Of a stretch of DNA of 25,627 bases, positions 7,162 through 14,014 are shown piece by piece. The notes beneath the pieces are model-generated. The model saw only the letters and a program-made list of their open reading frames with translations. It did not search any database and was not told the origin of the DNA. The position numbers were made by a program, and so were the translations under genes. The stretch is taken from NCBI GenBank assembly GCA_036397095.1, contig DASWJQ010000079.1, positions 1 to 25,627 on the forward strand, read 5' to 3'. Position 1 is the first letter of the stretch. Each line of letters starts with the position of its first letter. The stretch is from DASWJQ01 sp036397095. Its GTDB lineage: Bacteria > Chloroflexota > Anaerolineae > Anaerolineales > E44-bin32.

Positions 7162-7659
7162 CTATGCCAACGACCGCGCCACCTGCTCCAAGAGATCGTA
7201 CGCATCCTGCATGCCGGCTTCCATGCCCGTCTCGAGGATCATGTCGCGCGTCGCCTGGTCGGCCAACTCGGTCAGCACGGTCAGCATGGTCACACCATCC
7301 ACTTCGACGAGCGCAGCCGTGTTGACGGCCGGGTTGTCGTCGCCGCCGGGCACGCCTTCGAACACCTCGGTATACACCATGCGCTCGTTGGGAACAATCT
7401 CGCGGTACTCGCCGTGAAAGCCGACTTCCATGCCCTCGGGCGTGACCATCACCCAGCGCCATTGACCGCCAACCCTTAGATCGACCTCGGCCAGCGTGAC
7501 CTTGCCCCGCTTGGCGTGCCACCAGCGCTTGATCAGCTCGGGCTCGGTAAGGGCGCGGTAGACCAGATGCCGCGGCGCGGCGAACTCGCGCGTGATATGA
7601 ATCTGCCGCTCGTTGGGCAGGGTTACAACTGCCGATCCTTTACTCATCGCCGTCTCCAT
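7162..7659 (-). CDS. SRPBCC-fold protein, AHSA1/COG3832 type
   Basis: A 165-aa cytoplasmic START-like (SRPBCC) fold protein of the AHSA1 group. It shows the family opening RQIHITREFAAPRHLVYRAL followed by TEPELIKRWW, the GGQWRWVMVTPEG strand region, FHGEYREIVPNERMVYTEVF, and the long C-terminal helix LETGMEAGMQDAYDLLEQVA. These proteins have a hydrophobic cavity, but ligands are mostly unknown. It overlaps the end of the upstream ArsR gene by 20 bp; ATG 7647 (MSKGSAV) is an alternative with a shorter overlap, and both have purine-rich sites upstream. The ArsR-AHSA1 pair is common in bacteria and suggests that the regulator controls this gene. Confidence 0.9.
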   Translation of the reverse strand: METAMSKGSAVVTLPNERQIHITREFAAPRHLVYRALTEPELIKRWWHAKRGKVTLAEVDLRVGGQWRWVMVTPEGMEVGFHGEYREIVPNERMVYTEVFEGVPGGDDNPAVNTAALVEVDGVTMLTVLTELADQATRDMILETGMEAGMQDAYDLLEQVARSLA

Positions 7660-7996
7660 CCTTTGGCTCCTTCTCCTTGAGCTCCTCTAAGAGATCGTCT
7701 ATCGCTTCGAACCGGTCCTCCCACAGCTGGGCGTAATCCTTGACCCAATCGTGGATGGGGCGCAGCGGTCTGGGGTTGAGGCGGTAATACCGCTGCCGGC
7801 CGTCCGGCCGTACCTCGACCAGCCCGACCTCGCGCAGCACCCGCAAATGCTTCGATACTTGTGGCTGAGACAGGTCAAGCTGCTCGACCAGTTCATTAAC
7901 CGGCCGTTCGCCGCCGGCCAGGGCGTCCAGGATCTCCCGCCGCCGGGGCTCGGCGACGGCGTTGAAAGCATCGGTCGTGGTCGCTGCTCGTGGCAT
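7640..7996 (-). CDS. ArsR-family winged-helix transcriptional regulator
   Basis: A 118-aa ArsR/SmtB-type repressor: N-terminal FNAVAEPRRREILDALAGGE, the recognition-helix region LDLSQPQVSKHLRVLREVGL, and the wing VEVRPDGRQRYYRLN at about residues 60-75, followed by a helical C-terminus ending in an acidic tail (KDGDGDE). There are no clustered Cys/His pairs of the metal-sensing members, so it is probably the non-metal type that travels with SRPBCC proteins. It lies 42 bp after the DUF1801 gene on the same strand and overlaps the SRPBCC gene, so all three probably form one operon under the promoter at 8437-8464. The ribosome-binding site is weak. Autoregulation is an inference. Confidence 0.93.
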   Translation of the reverse strand: MPRAATTTDAFNAVAEPRRREILDALAGGERPVNELVEQLDLSQPQVSKHLRVLREVGLVEVRPDGRQRYYRLNPRPLRPIHDWVKDYAQLWEDRFEAIDDLLEELKEKEPKDGDGDE

Positions 7997-8038
7997 CTGG
8001 AAATCAAGTTCCTGCCTGTGACTGCCTTGGCCGATTCA

Positions 8039-8398
8039 TCATGAGGCTGACAGCCCCAACTCTTCCATGCGGGCCTCGATGAGCTTGCGCACGAGCTCGG
8101 CCGGCAGCGGCGCGTCGATCGGAAACTTGAGTGCGCCTTTCGATGTCTCGTAGCCGTCGACGGAGACTGCCAATTGCGACAATACCGCCCCGCTGTGCGG
8201 CAGGTAGCTCAGATGGTGCTGGTAGGCGGCAAAGCCTGCGACCACCTTGCCGCGCAGTTGAAACGCTGGTACCCCGTAGGAAAGGCCCTGCTCGGCCTCC
8301 GGCACGATGGCCAGAATAGTGCGGCGGACCTGCTCGAGCGTGCTCCGTTTGGGCTCTTCCAGCTTCGCCAGATAGGCGTCGACCTCACTGCTGCTCAT
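8039..8398 (-). CDS. DUF1801 (YdhG-like) protein, first of two
   Basis: A 119-aa small cytoplasmic protein of the DUF1801/YdhG family. Typical features are the opening VDAYLAKLEEPKRSTLEQVR, the central ILAIVPEAEQGLSYGVPAFQ, the aromatic FAAYQHHLSYLPHSG strand, and the end KGALKFPIDAPLPAELVRKL before a final helix. No catalytic residues are established for the family. It is first in the DUF1801-ArsR-SRPBCC operon, about 32 bases after the predicted transcription start, with GGAG nine bases before the ATG. A second, diverged DUF1801 gene lies on the other strand at 8845. Confidence 0.9.
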   Translation of the reverse strand: MSSSEVDAYLAKLEEPKRSTLEQVRRTILAIVPEAEQGLSYGVPAFQLRGKVVAGFAAYQHHLSYLPHSGAVLSQLAVSVDGYETSKGALKFPIDAPLPAELVRKLIEARMEELGLSAS

Positions 8399-8436
8399 GG
8401 GAGGGCACTCCGTTTGGCGGCTAATACAGTCCCGGC

Positions 8437-8464
8437 ATTATATAACGATATGGGTATATGTCAA
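8437..8464 (-). promoter_or_regulatory. Consensus sigma-70-type promoter for the DUF1801-ArsR-SRPBCC operon
   Basis: On the minus strand TTGACA (8464-8459) and TATAAT (8442-8437) are both perfect, separated by 16 bp of AT-rich DNA. The expected start is near 8430, giving a leader of about 32 bases to the ATG at 8398. This is the strongest promoter in the window. The -35 hexamer directly abuts a G-run tract on the plus strand. Confidence 0.85.
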
Positions 8465-8500
8465 GGGAAAGGGACTTGGGATTGGGGAATGGGGATTGGG
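8465..8500 (+). repeat. G-run / heptamer tract with G-quadruplex potential
   Basis: Six runs of three or four G separated by two to four bases (GGGAAAGGGACTTGGG, then ATTGGGG, AATGGGG, ATTGGG) lie on the plus strand. The latter part is a GGGGATT-class heptamer array. The pattern meets the usual intramolecular G-quadruplex criteria, by eye only. It touches the -35 box of the minus-strand promoter. Confidence 0.65.
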
Positions 8501-8543
8501 AGCGTGATAAGAGATAGGTGAAATGCGATATGTATGAGCAGTC

Positions 8544-8632
8544 AATGGCGAATGGTGAACCGAGGGATGCGAGTCTCGCACAACCCGTATGAGAATCTAG
8601 GCGAACGAAGGGCTCAGGACGTTGAGAGGGGG
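8544..8632. repeat. Dispersed ~90-bp repeat, copy 2
   Basis: Matches the copy at 6928-7014: ATGGCGAATGGTGAACCGAG, then GGATG-GAGTCT, CAACCC, and the end CAGGACGTTGAGAGGG. Both copies follow GGGGATT/GTGATA heptamer tracts in the same orientation, so array and unit probably form one composite element. No gene is present. Confidence 0.75.
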
Positions 8633-8674
8633 GAGCTGCTGGGTTGCCGGTGAAGCAGCAGTCGACAAAGCGAA

Positions 8675-8745
8675 TGAGCGCTTCGACAGGCTCAGCGCGC
8701 GGGAGTGCGAGGAGAAGGGACGGGCGCAGGGCAATGCGCCCTGCG
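8675..8745. repeat. Two small hairpins upstream of the second DUF1801 gene
   Basis: TGAGC/GCTCA (8675-8679 and 8690-8694) encloses a CTTCGACAG loop, a sequence style common in bacterial intergenic palindromes. CGCAGGGC (8725-8732) and GCCCTGCG (8738-8745) form a perfect 8-bp stem with a five-base loop. The whole spacer 8399-8844 holds a promoter and repeats but no credible gene. Confidence 0.5.
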
Positions 8746-8844
8746 ATCGAGAACGCCCGGAATTCCAGAGGCAGCCGACGGCAGTTTGCCATCACGCGCC
8801 TGATAGACTCACAATCCAACCTAGGAAACGCCGGAGATCTAACG

Positions 8845-9219
8845 ATGGCCAAGTCAAAACCAGCCTCGGTCGAGGAATATATCCAGGCGGCGCCCGAACC
8901 GGCGCAGGCCAGACTGCGCGCGATGCGGGCAATCTTGAAAGAGATCGCGCCGAATGCCTCGGAAACCGTCAAGTGGGGGTCGCTGGTCTTCGAGGAGAAC
9001 CGTATTCTGTTCGCCTATCGGGCGCACAAAGCCCATCTCAATTTCGTGCCGACCGGGCCGGCGATGGAGCCGTTCAAAGACGACCTGGCGGGCTACAAGA
9101 CCGGCAAGGACTCCATTCAGTTCCCGTATGACAAACCCCTGCCGAAGGCCCTGATCCAGAAAATCGCGGCCTACCGGTTCAAGGAAGTGACACAGAACGA
9201 CGCCCGTTGGGTGTATTGA
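8845..9219 (+). CDS. DUF1801 (YdhG-like) protein, second of two
   Basis: A 124-aa cytoplasmic DUF1801-family protein starting MAKSKPASVEEYIQAAPEPA. It follows the family pattern seen in the first copy: a helix with RAMRAILKEIAPNASETVKW, the strand ILFAYRAHKAHLNFVPTG, the GYKTGKDSIQFPYDKPLPKA segment, and a final helix. Identity with the 8039-8398 protein is low, so this is an old paralogue or independent acquisition rather than a recent duplication. ATG 8845 has GGAG eight bases upstream; a longer reading frame from 8644 would run through repeat DNA and is rejected. Function unknown. Confidence 0.88.
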   Translation: MAKSKPASVEEYIQAAPEPAQARLRAMRAILKEIAPNASETVKWGSLVFEENRILFAYRAHKAHLNFVPTGPAMEPFKDDLAGYKTGKDSIQFPYDKPLPKALIQKIAAYRFKEVTQNDARWVY

Positions 9220-9259
9220 GCGGCTAGCCCCCCCAAGGATCAGTGAGACCCTGCCGGCC

Positions 9260-9282
9260 GGACCGGTCGGACCGGTCGGACC
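9260..9282. repeat. GGACCGGTC direct repeat, 2.5 units
   Basis: Two perfect tandem GGACCGGTC units and a partial third. The 9-base unit is nearly palindromic, so the tract can pair with itself. It lies between the DUF1801 gene and the ABC exporter. Confidence 0.6.
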
Positions 9283-9327
9283 AAGCGGCTCCACCCAAGG
9301 TATGATGTGACCTTCTGTCACCCGCCT

Positions 9328-9346
9328 GTCATCCAGCCTGGATGAC
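9328..9346. promoter_or_regulatory. Perfect 19-bp palindrome before the ABC exporter operon
   Basis: GTCATCCAG, C, CTGGATGAC is perfectly symmetric. It ends 56 bases before the preferred start of the first exporter gene, and a TATGAT that might be a -10 box stands at 9301-9306 without a matching -35. The position fits a repressor operator, but a short stem-loop is equally possible. Confidence 0.4.
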
Positions 9347-9402
9347 GCGGCCGTCGCCCCATCGCCGCTTCAGCGCCGCATGCAATGATTGACGAGGCTC
9401 GC

Positions 9403-11196
9403 ATGGCGACACCTGCCACGCTTGAGGCCAACCAACGTACCGAGTTCAGCGTTCAGGGCGAGCGGGCCTACAACCAGGCCGGCCCGGTGCGCTGGATTCT
9501 GTCGCATCTGCTGCGCTATCCGCATCTGCTTGCCAGCTTCCTGTTTTCGGCGACGCTGACCAATGTGCTGTTCTCGGCCATCCCGCGCCTGACCGGGTTC
9601 GTCTTCGACGAGGTCACCGCGCCCAACCCGAGCGAAGCGCGCGTGCTATCACTGGCGCTCACCATCCTGGGCGTGGTGCTGGTGCGCGGTGTGCTCGATA
9701 TGACCAACGCCGCCTCGATTGAGACGCTCGGCCAGCGGACCGAGCGCGATGCCCGCCAGGAGTTGTATATCAGCCTGTTGGGCAAAAGCCAGACGTTCCA
9801 TAACCGACAGCGCGTCGGTGACATCATGGCCCGGGCGACCAACGACGTGCGCCAGATCAACGTCATGATGAACCCGGGCGTTTCCCTGATCACCGAATCG
9901 GCCATCGGCATCGTCACCCCGCTGGTGTTCATCGCTTTCCTGCGCCTCGAGCTATTGCTGGCGCCGACCCTGTTTGTCGTCGCCTTTGTCTTTGCGCTGC
10001 GCCGCTATGTGCGCCGGCTCAATCCGGTGATTGCCAACCAGCGTCGCAGCTTCGGCGAGTTGAACGCCGGTCTGGCCGAAACCATCACCGGCATCGAAGT
10101 GGTCAAGTCGTCGGCGCAAGAAGTGCAAGAGCGGGGCAAGTTCATCACCAACGCCGAGCGGGTGCGCGATCTGTACATCGCCCAGGGCGAGATCGAAGCC
10201 CGCTACCTGCCGCTGTTGCTGCTGGGGGTCGCCTTCGCCGGCGGCTTCGCCCATAGTCTGTGGCTGGTGTCGGCCGGCGCGCTCAGCATCGGCGAGCTGG
10301 TCGCCTACCTGGGGCTGATGGGTGTCTTGCGCTTCCCGGCCTTCATATCCATCTTCACGTTCTCTCTGGTGGAGACCGGCCTGGCCGGTGCCCGCCGCAT
10401 CCTGGAGTTGATGCGGCAGGAAACCGAACTCGACGAGAACAAGGCCGGCCACACAGATCGCATGCGGGGGGAAATCGTCTTTGACAACGTCACGTTCCGG
10501 CTGGACAACGACCCGGATGGGCCGGCCGTTTTGGAGGACGTCTCCTTCCGGGCAGCACCCGGCGAAACGATCGCCATCGTCGGCCAGACGGGCTCGGGCA
10601 AGACGACGCTGGCCAAACTGGTCAACCGGACCTACGACGTCGATGCCGGTCGCATCCTGATCGATGGCGTCGATGTGCGCGACTGGAACCTCGATTCGCT
10701 CCGCTCCCAGATTTCAACGATCGAGCAGGACCTGTTCCTCTTCTCCCGGTCGATTCGCGACAACATCGCCTTCGGCCTGGGGCAGGAAAGCGCCGATGGC
10801 GCCATCGAAGCCGCCGCCCGGGCCGCCCAGGCCGACGAGTTCATCGAGGCCTTCCATGCTGGTTACGACACGGTGGTCGGCGAGCGAGGTGTGACTCTGT
10901 CTGGCGGGCAGCGCCAGCGGATTGCCATCGCCCGCGCCTTGCTGACCGACCCGCGCATCCTGATTCTGGATGACTCAACCAGCGCTATCGATAGCGCCAC
11001 CGAGGACCGCATCCAGCGGGCCATCAAGCGGGTGCTCGAAGGCCGCACCACGCTGCTGATCACCCACCGCCTCTCGCAGATTAGGCGGGCCGACCGGATC
11101 CTGGTGCTTCACCGCAGTGCGATTGCCGACCAGGGAACCCACGAGGAACTGATGGACCGCTGCGACTTGTATCAGCGCATCTATGCGCGCTTCTGA
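9403..11196 (+). CDS. Heterodimeric ABC exporter subunit, degenerate Walker B (half-transporter 1)
   Basis: A 597-aa membrane half-transporter with an N-terminal six-helix exporter domain (about residues 25-330) fused to an ATPase. Walker A GQTGSGKT is at about 394, the signature LSGGQRQR at about 499, Walker B at about 518-523 and the His-loop LLITHRLS near the end. The Walker B is followed by Asp524 (ILILDDST) instead of the catalytic Glu, the hallmark of the non-hydrolysing site in heterodimeric exporters. Its partner at 11213 supplies the complementary changes. ATG 9403 is preferred because GAGG lies five bases upstream; ATG 9385 is possible and adds six residues. Substrates of this multidrug/lipid-type family cannot be told from sequence. 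The two genes form one operon, 16 bp apart. Confidence 0.93.
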   Translation: MATPATLEANQRTEFSVQGERAYNQAGPVRWILSHLLRYPHLLASFLFSATLTNVLFSAIPRLTGFVFDEVTAPNPSEARVLSLALTILGVVLVRGVLDMTNAASIETLGQRTERDARQELYISLLGKSQTFHNRQRVGDIMARATNDVRQINVMMNPGVSLITESAIGIVTPLVFIAFLRLELLLAPTLFVVAFVFALRRYVRRLNPVIANQRRSFGELNAGLAETITGIEVVKSSAQEVQERGKFITNAERVRDLYIAQGEIEARYLPLLLLGVAFAGGFAHSLWLVSAGALSIGELVAYLGLMGVLRFPAFISIFTFSLVETGLAGARRILELMRQETELDENKAGHTDRMRGEIVFDNVTFRLDNDPDGPAVLEDVSFRAAPGETIAIVGQTGSGKTTLAKLVNRTYDVDAGRILIDGVDVRDWNLDSLRSQISTIEQDLFLFSRSIRDNIAFGLGQESADGAIEAAARAAQADEFIEAFHAGYDTVVGERGVTLSGGQRQRIAIARALLTDPRILILDDSTSAIDSATEDRIQRAIKRVLEGRTTLLITHRLSQIRRADRILVLHRSAIADQGTHEELMDRCDLYQRIYARF

Positions 11197-11212
11197 CGGA
11201 TGAGGTAGCCGC

Positions 11213-13057
11213 GTGGGATTCATTATGGAAGGCCTCGACGCCGAGGCCTACGACCGAACGTACAGCGACCGCCAACTGCTGTTTCGCATCCTGACCTACT
11301 TCCGTCCGTTCCTGGGCGTGATGGCGCTGGTGGCCTCCTTCATCTTCCTTAACGCGTTAATGGACGCCGCCCTGCCCGTGCTCATCTCGTATGGCCTGGA
11401 CCAACTGGGTGACGTCGAGCAAGCCAATCTGTGGCGCCGGACCGGCTGGCTGATCGTCGCTGTGCTGGCCTCGGGTGTGCTGTCATGGACCTTCAACTTC
11501 TTCCGGCAGCGCTACACCGCCCGCACCGTTGGCAATGTCGTCCTGCAACTGCGCAAGGACGCTTTCGATGCCGTGCTGGCGCGCGATATGTCGTTCTATG
11601 ACGAGTTTTCGTCGGGCAAGATCGTCAGCCGCGTGACGTCGGACACACAGGATTTCTCGACCGTGGTCACCTTGTCCCTGAACTTGATGAGCCAGGTGTT
11701 GATCGTGGTGATCGTGGTTGGCTTGCTGGTGTTCATCAACCTGCGCCTGGCGCTGATTGCCCTGGTGATTGCCCCGGTCGTGGTCTTCACGGCGCTTATG
11801 TTCCGCCGCATCGCCCGCCAGACTACGACACAGGCACGGCGGGTGCTGGCCGAAGTCAACGCCAACGTGCAGGAAGCGATCAGCGGCATCAGCGTGGCCA
11901 AGAACTTCCGCCAGGAGGGGCGTATTTACGGCGAGTTCTTGCCGGTCAATGCCCAGACCTACCGCCTCAGTTTGCGCCAGGGGTTGACCTTCAGCTTTAT
12001 CTTTCCCATCCTGGGCACGATTGCCGGCATCGGCACGGCCCTGATCGTGTACTTCGGAGGGGGCTCGGTCATCGCCGGCACGGTCAGCGCCGGCTCGCTC
12101 TACCTGTTCGTCCAAAGCATCAACCTCTTTTGGTTCCCCTTGACCAGCATCGCCTCGTTCTGGAGCCAATTTCAACAGGGGCTGGCCGCCAGCGAACGCG
12201 TTTTTGCCCTGATCGACGCCGAGCCGCGCGTGGTCCAGACCGATAACCGGCCGGCCGGACGGCTGCAAGGTCGGGTCGAATTCCGTGACCTGGACTTCCA
12301 CTACACGGCTGAGGAAGCGGTCTTTGACGGCTTCAACCTGACCATTGCGGCCGGCGAGGTGCTGGCGTTGGTCGGCCATACCGGCGCCGGTAAGTCGAGC
12401 CTGGGCAAACTCGCCGCCCGCTTCTACGAATTCCAGGGCGGCAGCCTGCTGGTCGATGGCCTGGACATACGCAGCTTTCGGCTCGACAGCTACCGCAGCC
12501 AGCTGGGCATCGTGCCGCAGACGCCATTTCTGTTCGCCGGCACGGTCGCCGACAACATCCGCTACGGCAAGCCGTCTGCCACGGACGAGGAAGTGACTGC
12601 TATCGCCGGCCGAGTCGCCGGCGGGGATTGGTTGGATGTACTACCCAACGGTTTGAATACACAGGTGGGCGAGGGGGGTCGTGGCATCTCGATGGGTCAG
12701 CGCCAGCTGGTGGCGTTGGCGCGGGTCTTGCTCCAGGACCCGGCGATCCTGATTTTGGACGAGGCCACAGCCAGCGTCGATCCGCTGACAGAGGCCCAGA
12801 TCCAGGAAGGGTTGGAGGCGGTGCTCGCAGGACGGACAGCGATCGTGATCGCCCACCGCCTGTCGACTATCAAGACTGCCGACCGCATCATCGTGTTGGG
12901 CGACGGCGAAATCCTGGAGCAGGGGAGTCACGAAGCCCTAATGGCGCAGGGCGGGCACTACGCCGACCTGTACAAGACCTATTTCCGCCATCAGTCGTTG
13001 GAATACATCGAGGCCTGGCATCGGGCGGCGGAGAGTGGACAGGGGATTGGGGATTAG
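11213..13057 (+). CDS. Heterodimeric ABC exporter subunit, degenerate signature (half-transporter 2)
   Basis: A 614-aa exporter half-transporter with transmembrane domain about residues 25-315 followed by an ATPase: Walker A GHTGAGKS at about 388, Walker B LILDEA with catalytic Glu517, and His-loop IVIAHRLS. The signature is ISMGQ (about 492-496) rather than LSGGQ. In the dimer, this altered signature faces the Asp-type Walker B of the partner, so the two form one degenerate site and one consensus site, as in BmrCD/TM287-288-type exporters. GTG 11213 is chosen because GAGG lies seven bases before it; ATG 11225 is an alternative. The last codons (GQGIGD) and TAG stop lie in a heptamer repeat array, so the tail has been altered by repeat DNA. 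Confidence 0.93.
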   Translation: MGFIMEGLDAEAYDRTYSDRQLLFRILTYFRPFLGVMALVASFIFLNALMDAALPVLISYGLDQLGDVEQANLWRRTGWLIVAVLASGVLSWTFNFFRQRYTARTVGNVVLQLRKDAFDAVLARDMSFYDEFSSGKIVSRVTSDTQDFSTVVTLSLNLMSQVLIVVIVVGLLVFINLRLALIALVIAPVVVFTALMFRRIARQTTTQARRVLAEVNANVQEAISGISVAKNFRQEGRIYGEFLPVNAQTYRLSLRQGLTFSFIFPILGTIAGIGTALIVYFGGGSVIAGTVSAGSLYLFVQSINLFWFPLTSIASFWSQFQQGLAASERVFALIDAEPRVVQTDNRPAGRLQGRVEFRDLDFHYTAEEAVFDGFNLTIAAGEVLALVGHTGAGKSSLGKLAARFYEFQGGSLLVDGLDIRSFRLDSYRSQLGIVPQTPFLFAGTVADNIRYGKPSATDEEVTAIAGRVAGGDWLDVLPNGLNTQVGEGGRGISMGQRQLVALARVLLQDPAILILDEATASVDPLTEAQIQEGLEAVLAGRTAIVIAHRLSTIKTADRIIVLGDGEILEQGSHEALMAQGGHYADLYKTYFRHQSLEYIEAWHRAAESGQGIGD

Positions 13058-13104
13058 GGATTGAGGACAAGTGACAGGTGATTGGTGACACGTGATAGGG
13101 CGCA
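13042..13104. repeat. Heptamer array, nine units in one register, overlapping the exporter gene end
   Basis: Units are GGGGATT, GGGGATT, AGGGATT, GAGGACA, AGTGACA, GGTGATT, GGTGACA, CGTGATA and GGGCGCA, without a phase slip. The stop codon of the exporter gene (13055-13057) spans units two and three. The order of unit types matches the array at 6872-6941. Confidence 0.85.
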
Positions 13105-13158
13105 GGTTAGAGAAGTGAAGCGCGAATGATGACCGAATCCAGCGCTCGGGGTTGAAAG

Positions 13159-13179
13159 CTGATGGCTGACAGCTGACCG
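13159..13179. repeat. Short heptamer array, CTGACCG class
   Basis: CTGATGG, CTGACAG, CTGACCG in register, the same class as the array at 5051-5099. The remaining spacer 13058-13281 shows no gene. Confidence 0.6.
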
Positions 13180-13281
13180 CCCGATGTCTGGCGCTCGGGT
13201 CCTGGTCCGCTGGCGGCCGGATTTCCTCCCATCACGTTAACATCGGAGCCTCATTCGGGAGACCAGCAGAAAGGCCATTCG

Positions 13282-13830
13282 CTGAATCACTGTGTCGCTC
13301 TACTTCGCGGCATCAACGTCGGCGGCAAGAACCTGCTCAAGATGGCGGAGCTCCGGGCGTGCTTTGAGTCGCTCGGTTTCCACAACGTGCGCAGCTACAT
13401 TCAAAGTGGGAACGTCGTTTTCGGCACGGACGAGCAGGATCAGGCGGCCCTGGCCTCCCAGATCGAAGCCGGATTGACCGGGGCCTTCGGGCTCGAACTT
13501 CTGACGGTCGTCCGCAGCCAGGATGCCATGCGGGCCGTCATCGACCAGGCGCCAGCCGGCTTCGGCGCTCAGCCCGACGACTACCGTTACGATGTTGTCT
13601 TCCTCAAAGAACCGCTCACGCCCGACAACGCCCTCGAGCAGATCAGCACACGCGACGGTGTCGATCAGGCTCACAGCGGGCCGGGTGCGATTTATTTCAG
13701 CCGGCTGACCAGCCGTGCTTCCCAGAGCCATCTCAGCCGAGTCGTCTCGCTGCCGATCTACCAAAGCATGACGATCCGCAACTGGCGCACCACGACCAGG
13801 CTCATGAGCATGTTGGAAGAAGGCGCCTGA
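13282..13830 (+). CDS. DUF1697 family protein, apparent CTG start
   Basis: A 182-aa protein of the DUF1697 family, function unknown. The diagnostic N-terminus VALLRGINVGGKNLLKMAEL is present, followed by FHNVRSYIQSGNVVF, YRYDVVFLKEPLTP and the C-terminal SRASQSHLSRVVSLPIYQSM before NWRTTTRLMSMLEE. The first in-frame ATG, at 13342, would cut off the conserved start. No in-frame ATG, GTG or TTG lies between 13201 and 13342, but CTG 13282 gives (M)NHCVALLRGIN, exactly where family members begin, and AAAGG lies seven bases upstream. I therefore propose a rare CTG start; a mutated start codon or sequencing error is the alternative. It stands alone behind repeat DNA. Confidence 0.82.
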   Translation: MNHCVALLRGINVGGKNLLKMAELRACFESLGFHNVRSYIQSGNVVFGTDEQDQAALASQIEAGLTGAFGLELLTVVRSQDAMRAVIDQAPAGFGAQPDDYRYDVVFLKEPLTPDNALEQISTRDGVDQAHSGPGAIYFSRLTSRASQSHLSRVVSLPIYQSMTIRNWRTTTRLMSMLEEGA

Positions 13831-14014
13831 CGGCCAGCAGCCGCCAAGGACACATGATCGCTCGCAGCGGGAGCCTCGTCGGCATCCGGCCTAGGGACGA
13901 ATCGTTGTAGGATGGAGAGAAGGCGACTGGCCGCAGCTCGGCATGGTCAGGCGGCGCGCTAATGGGACCGGAAATCCCCACCATCACAGCCCCCATCGAA
14001 CAAAGGAGAACCCG

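Noticed and set aside
8421..8972. 183-aa minus-strand reading frame over the repeat-rich spacer
   Set aside because: It crosses heptamer repeats and the antisense of the second DUF1801 gene, with a low-complexity translation.
11483..12379. 298-aa minus-strand reading frame
   Set aside because: Antisense to the second exporter subunit, Asp/His/Gln-rich without domain features.
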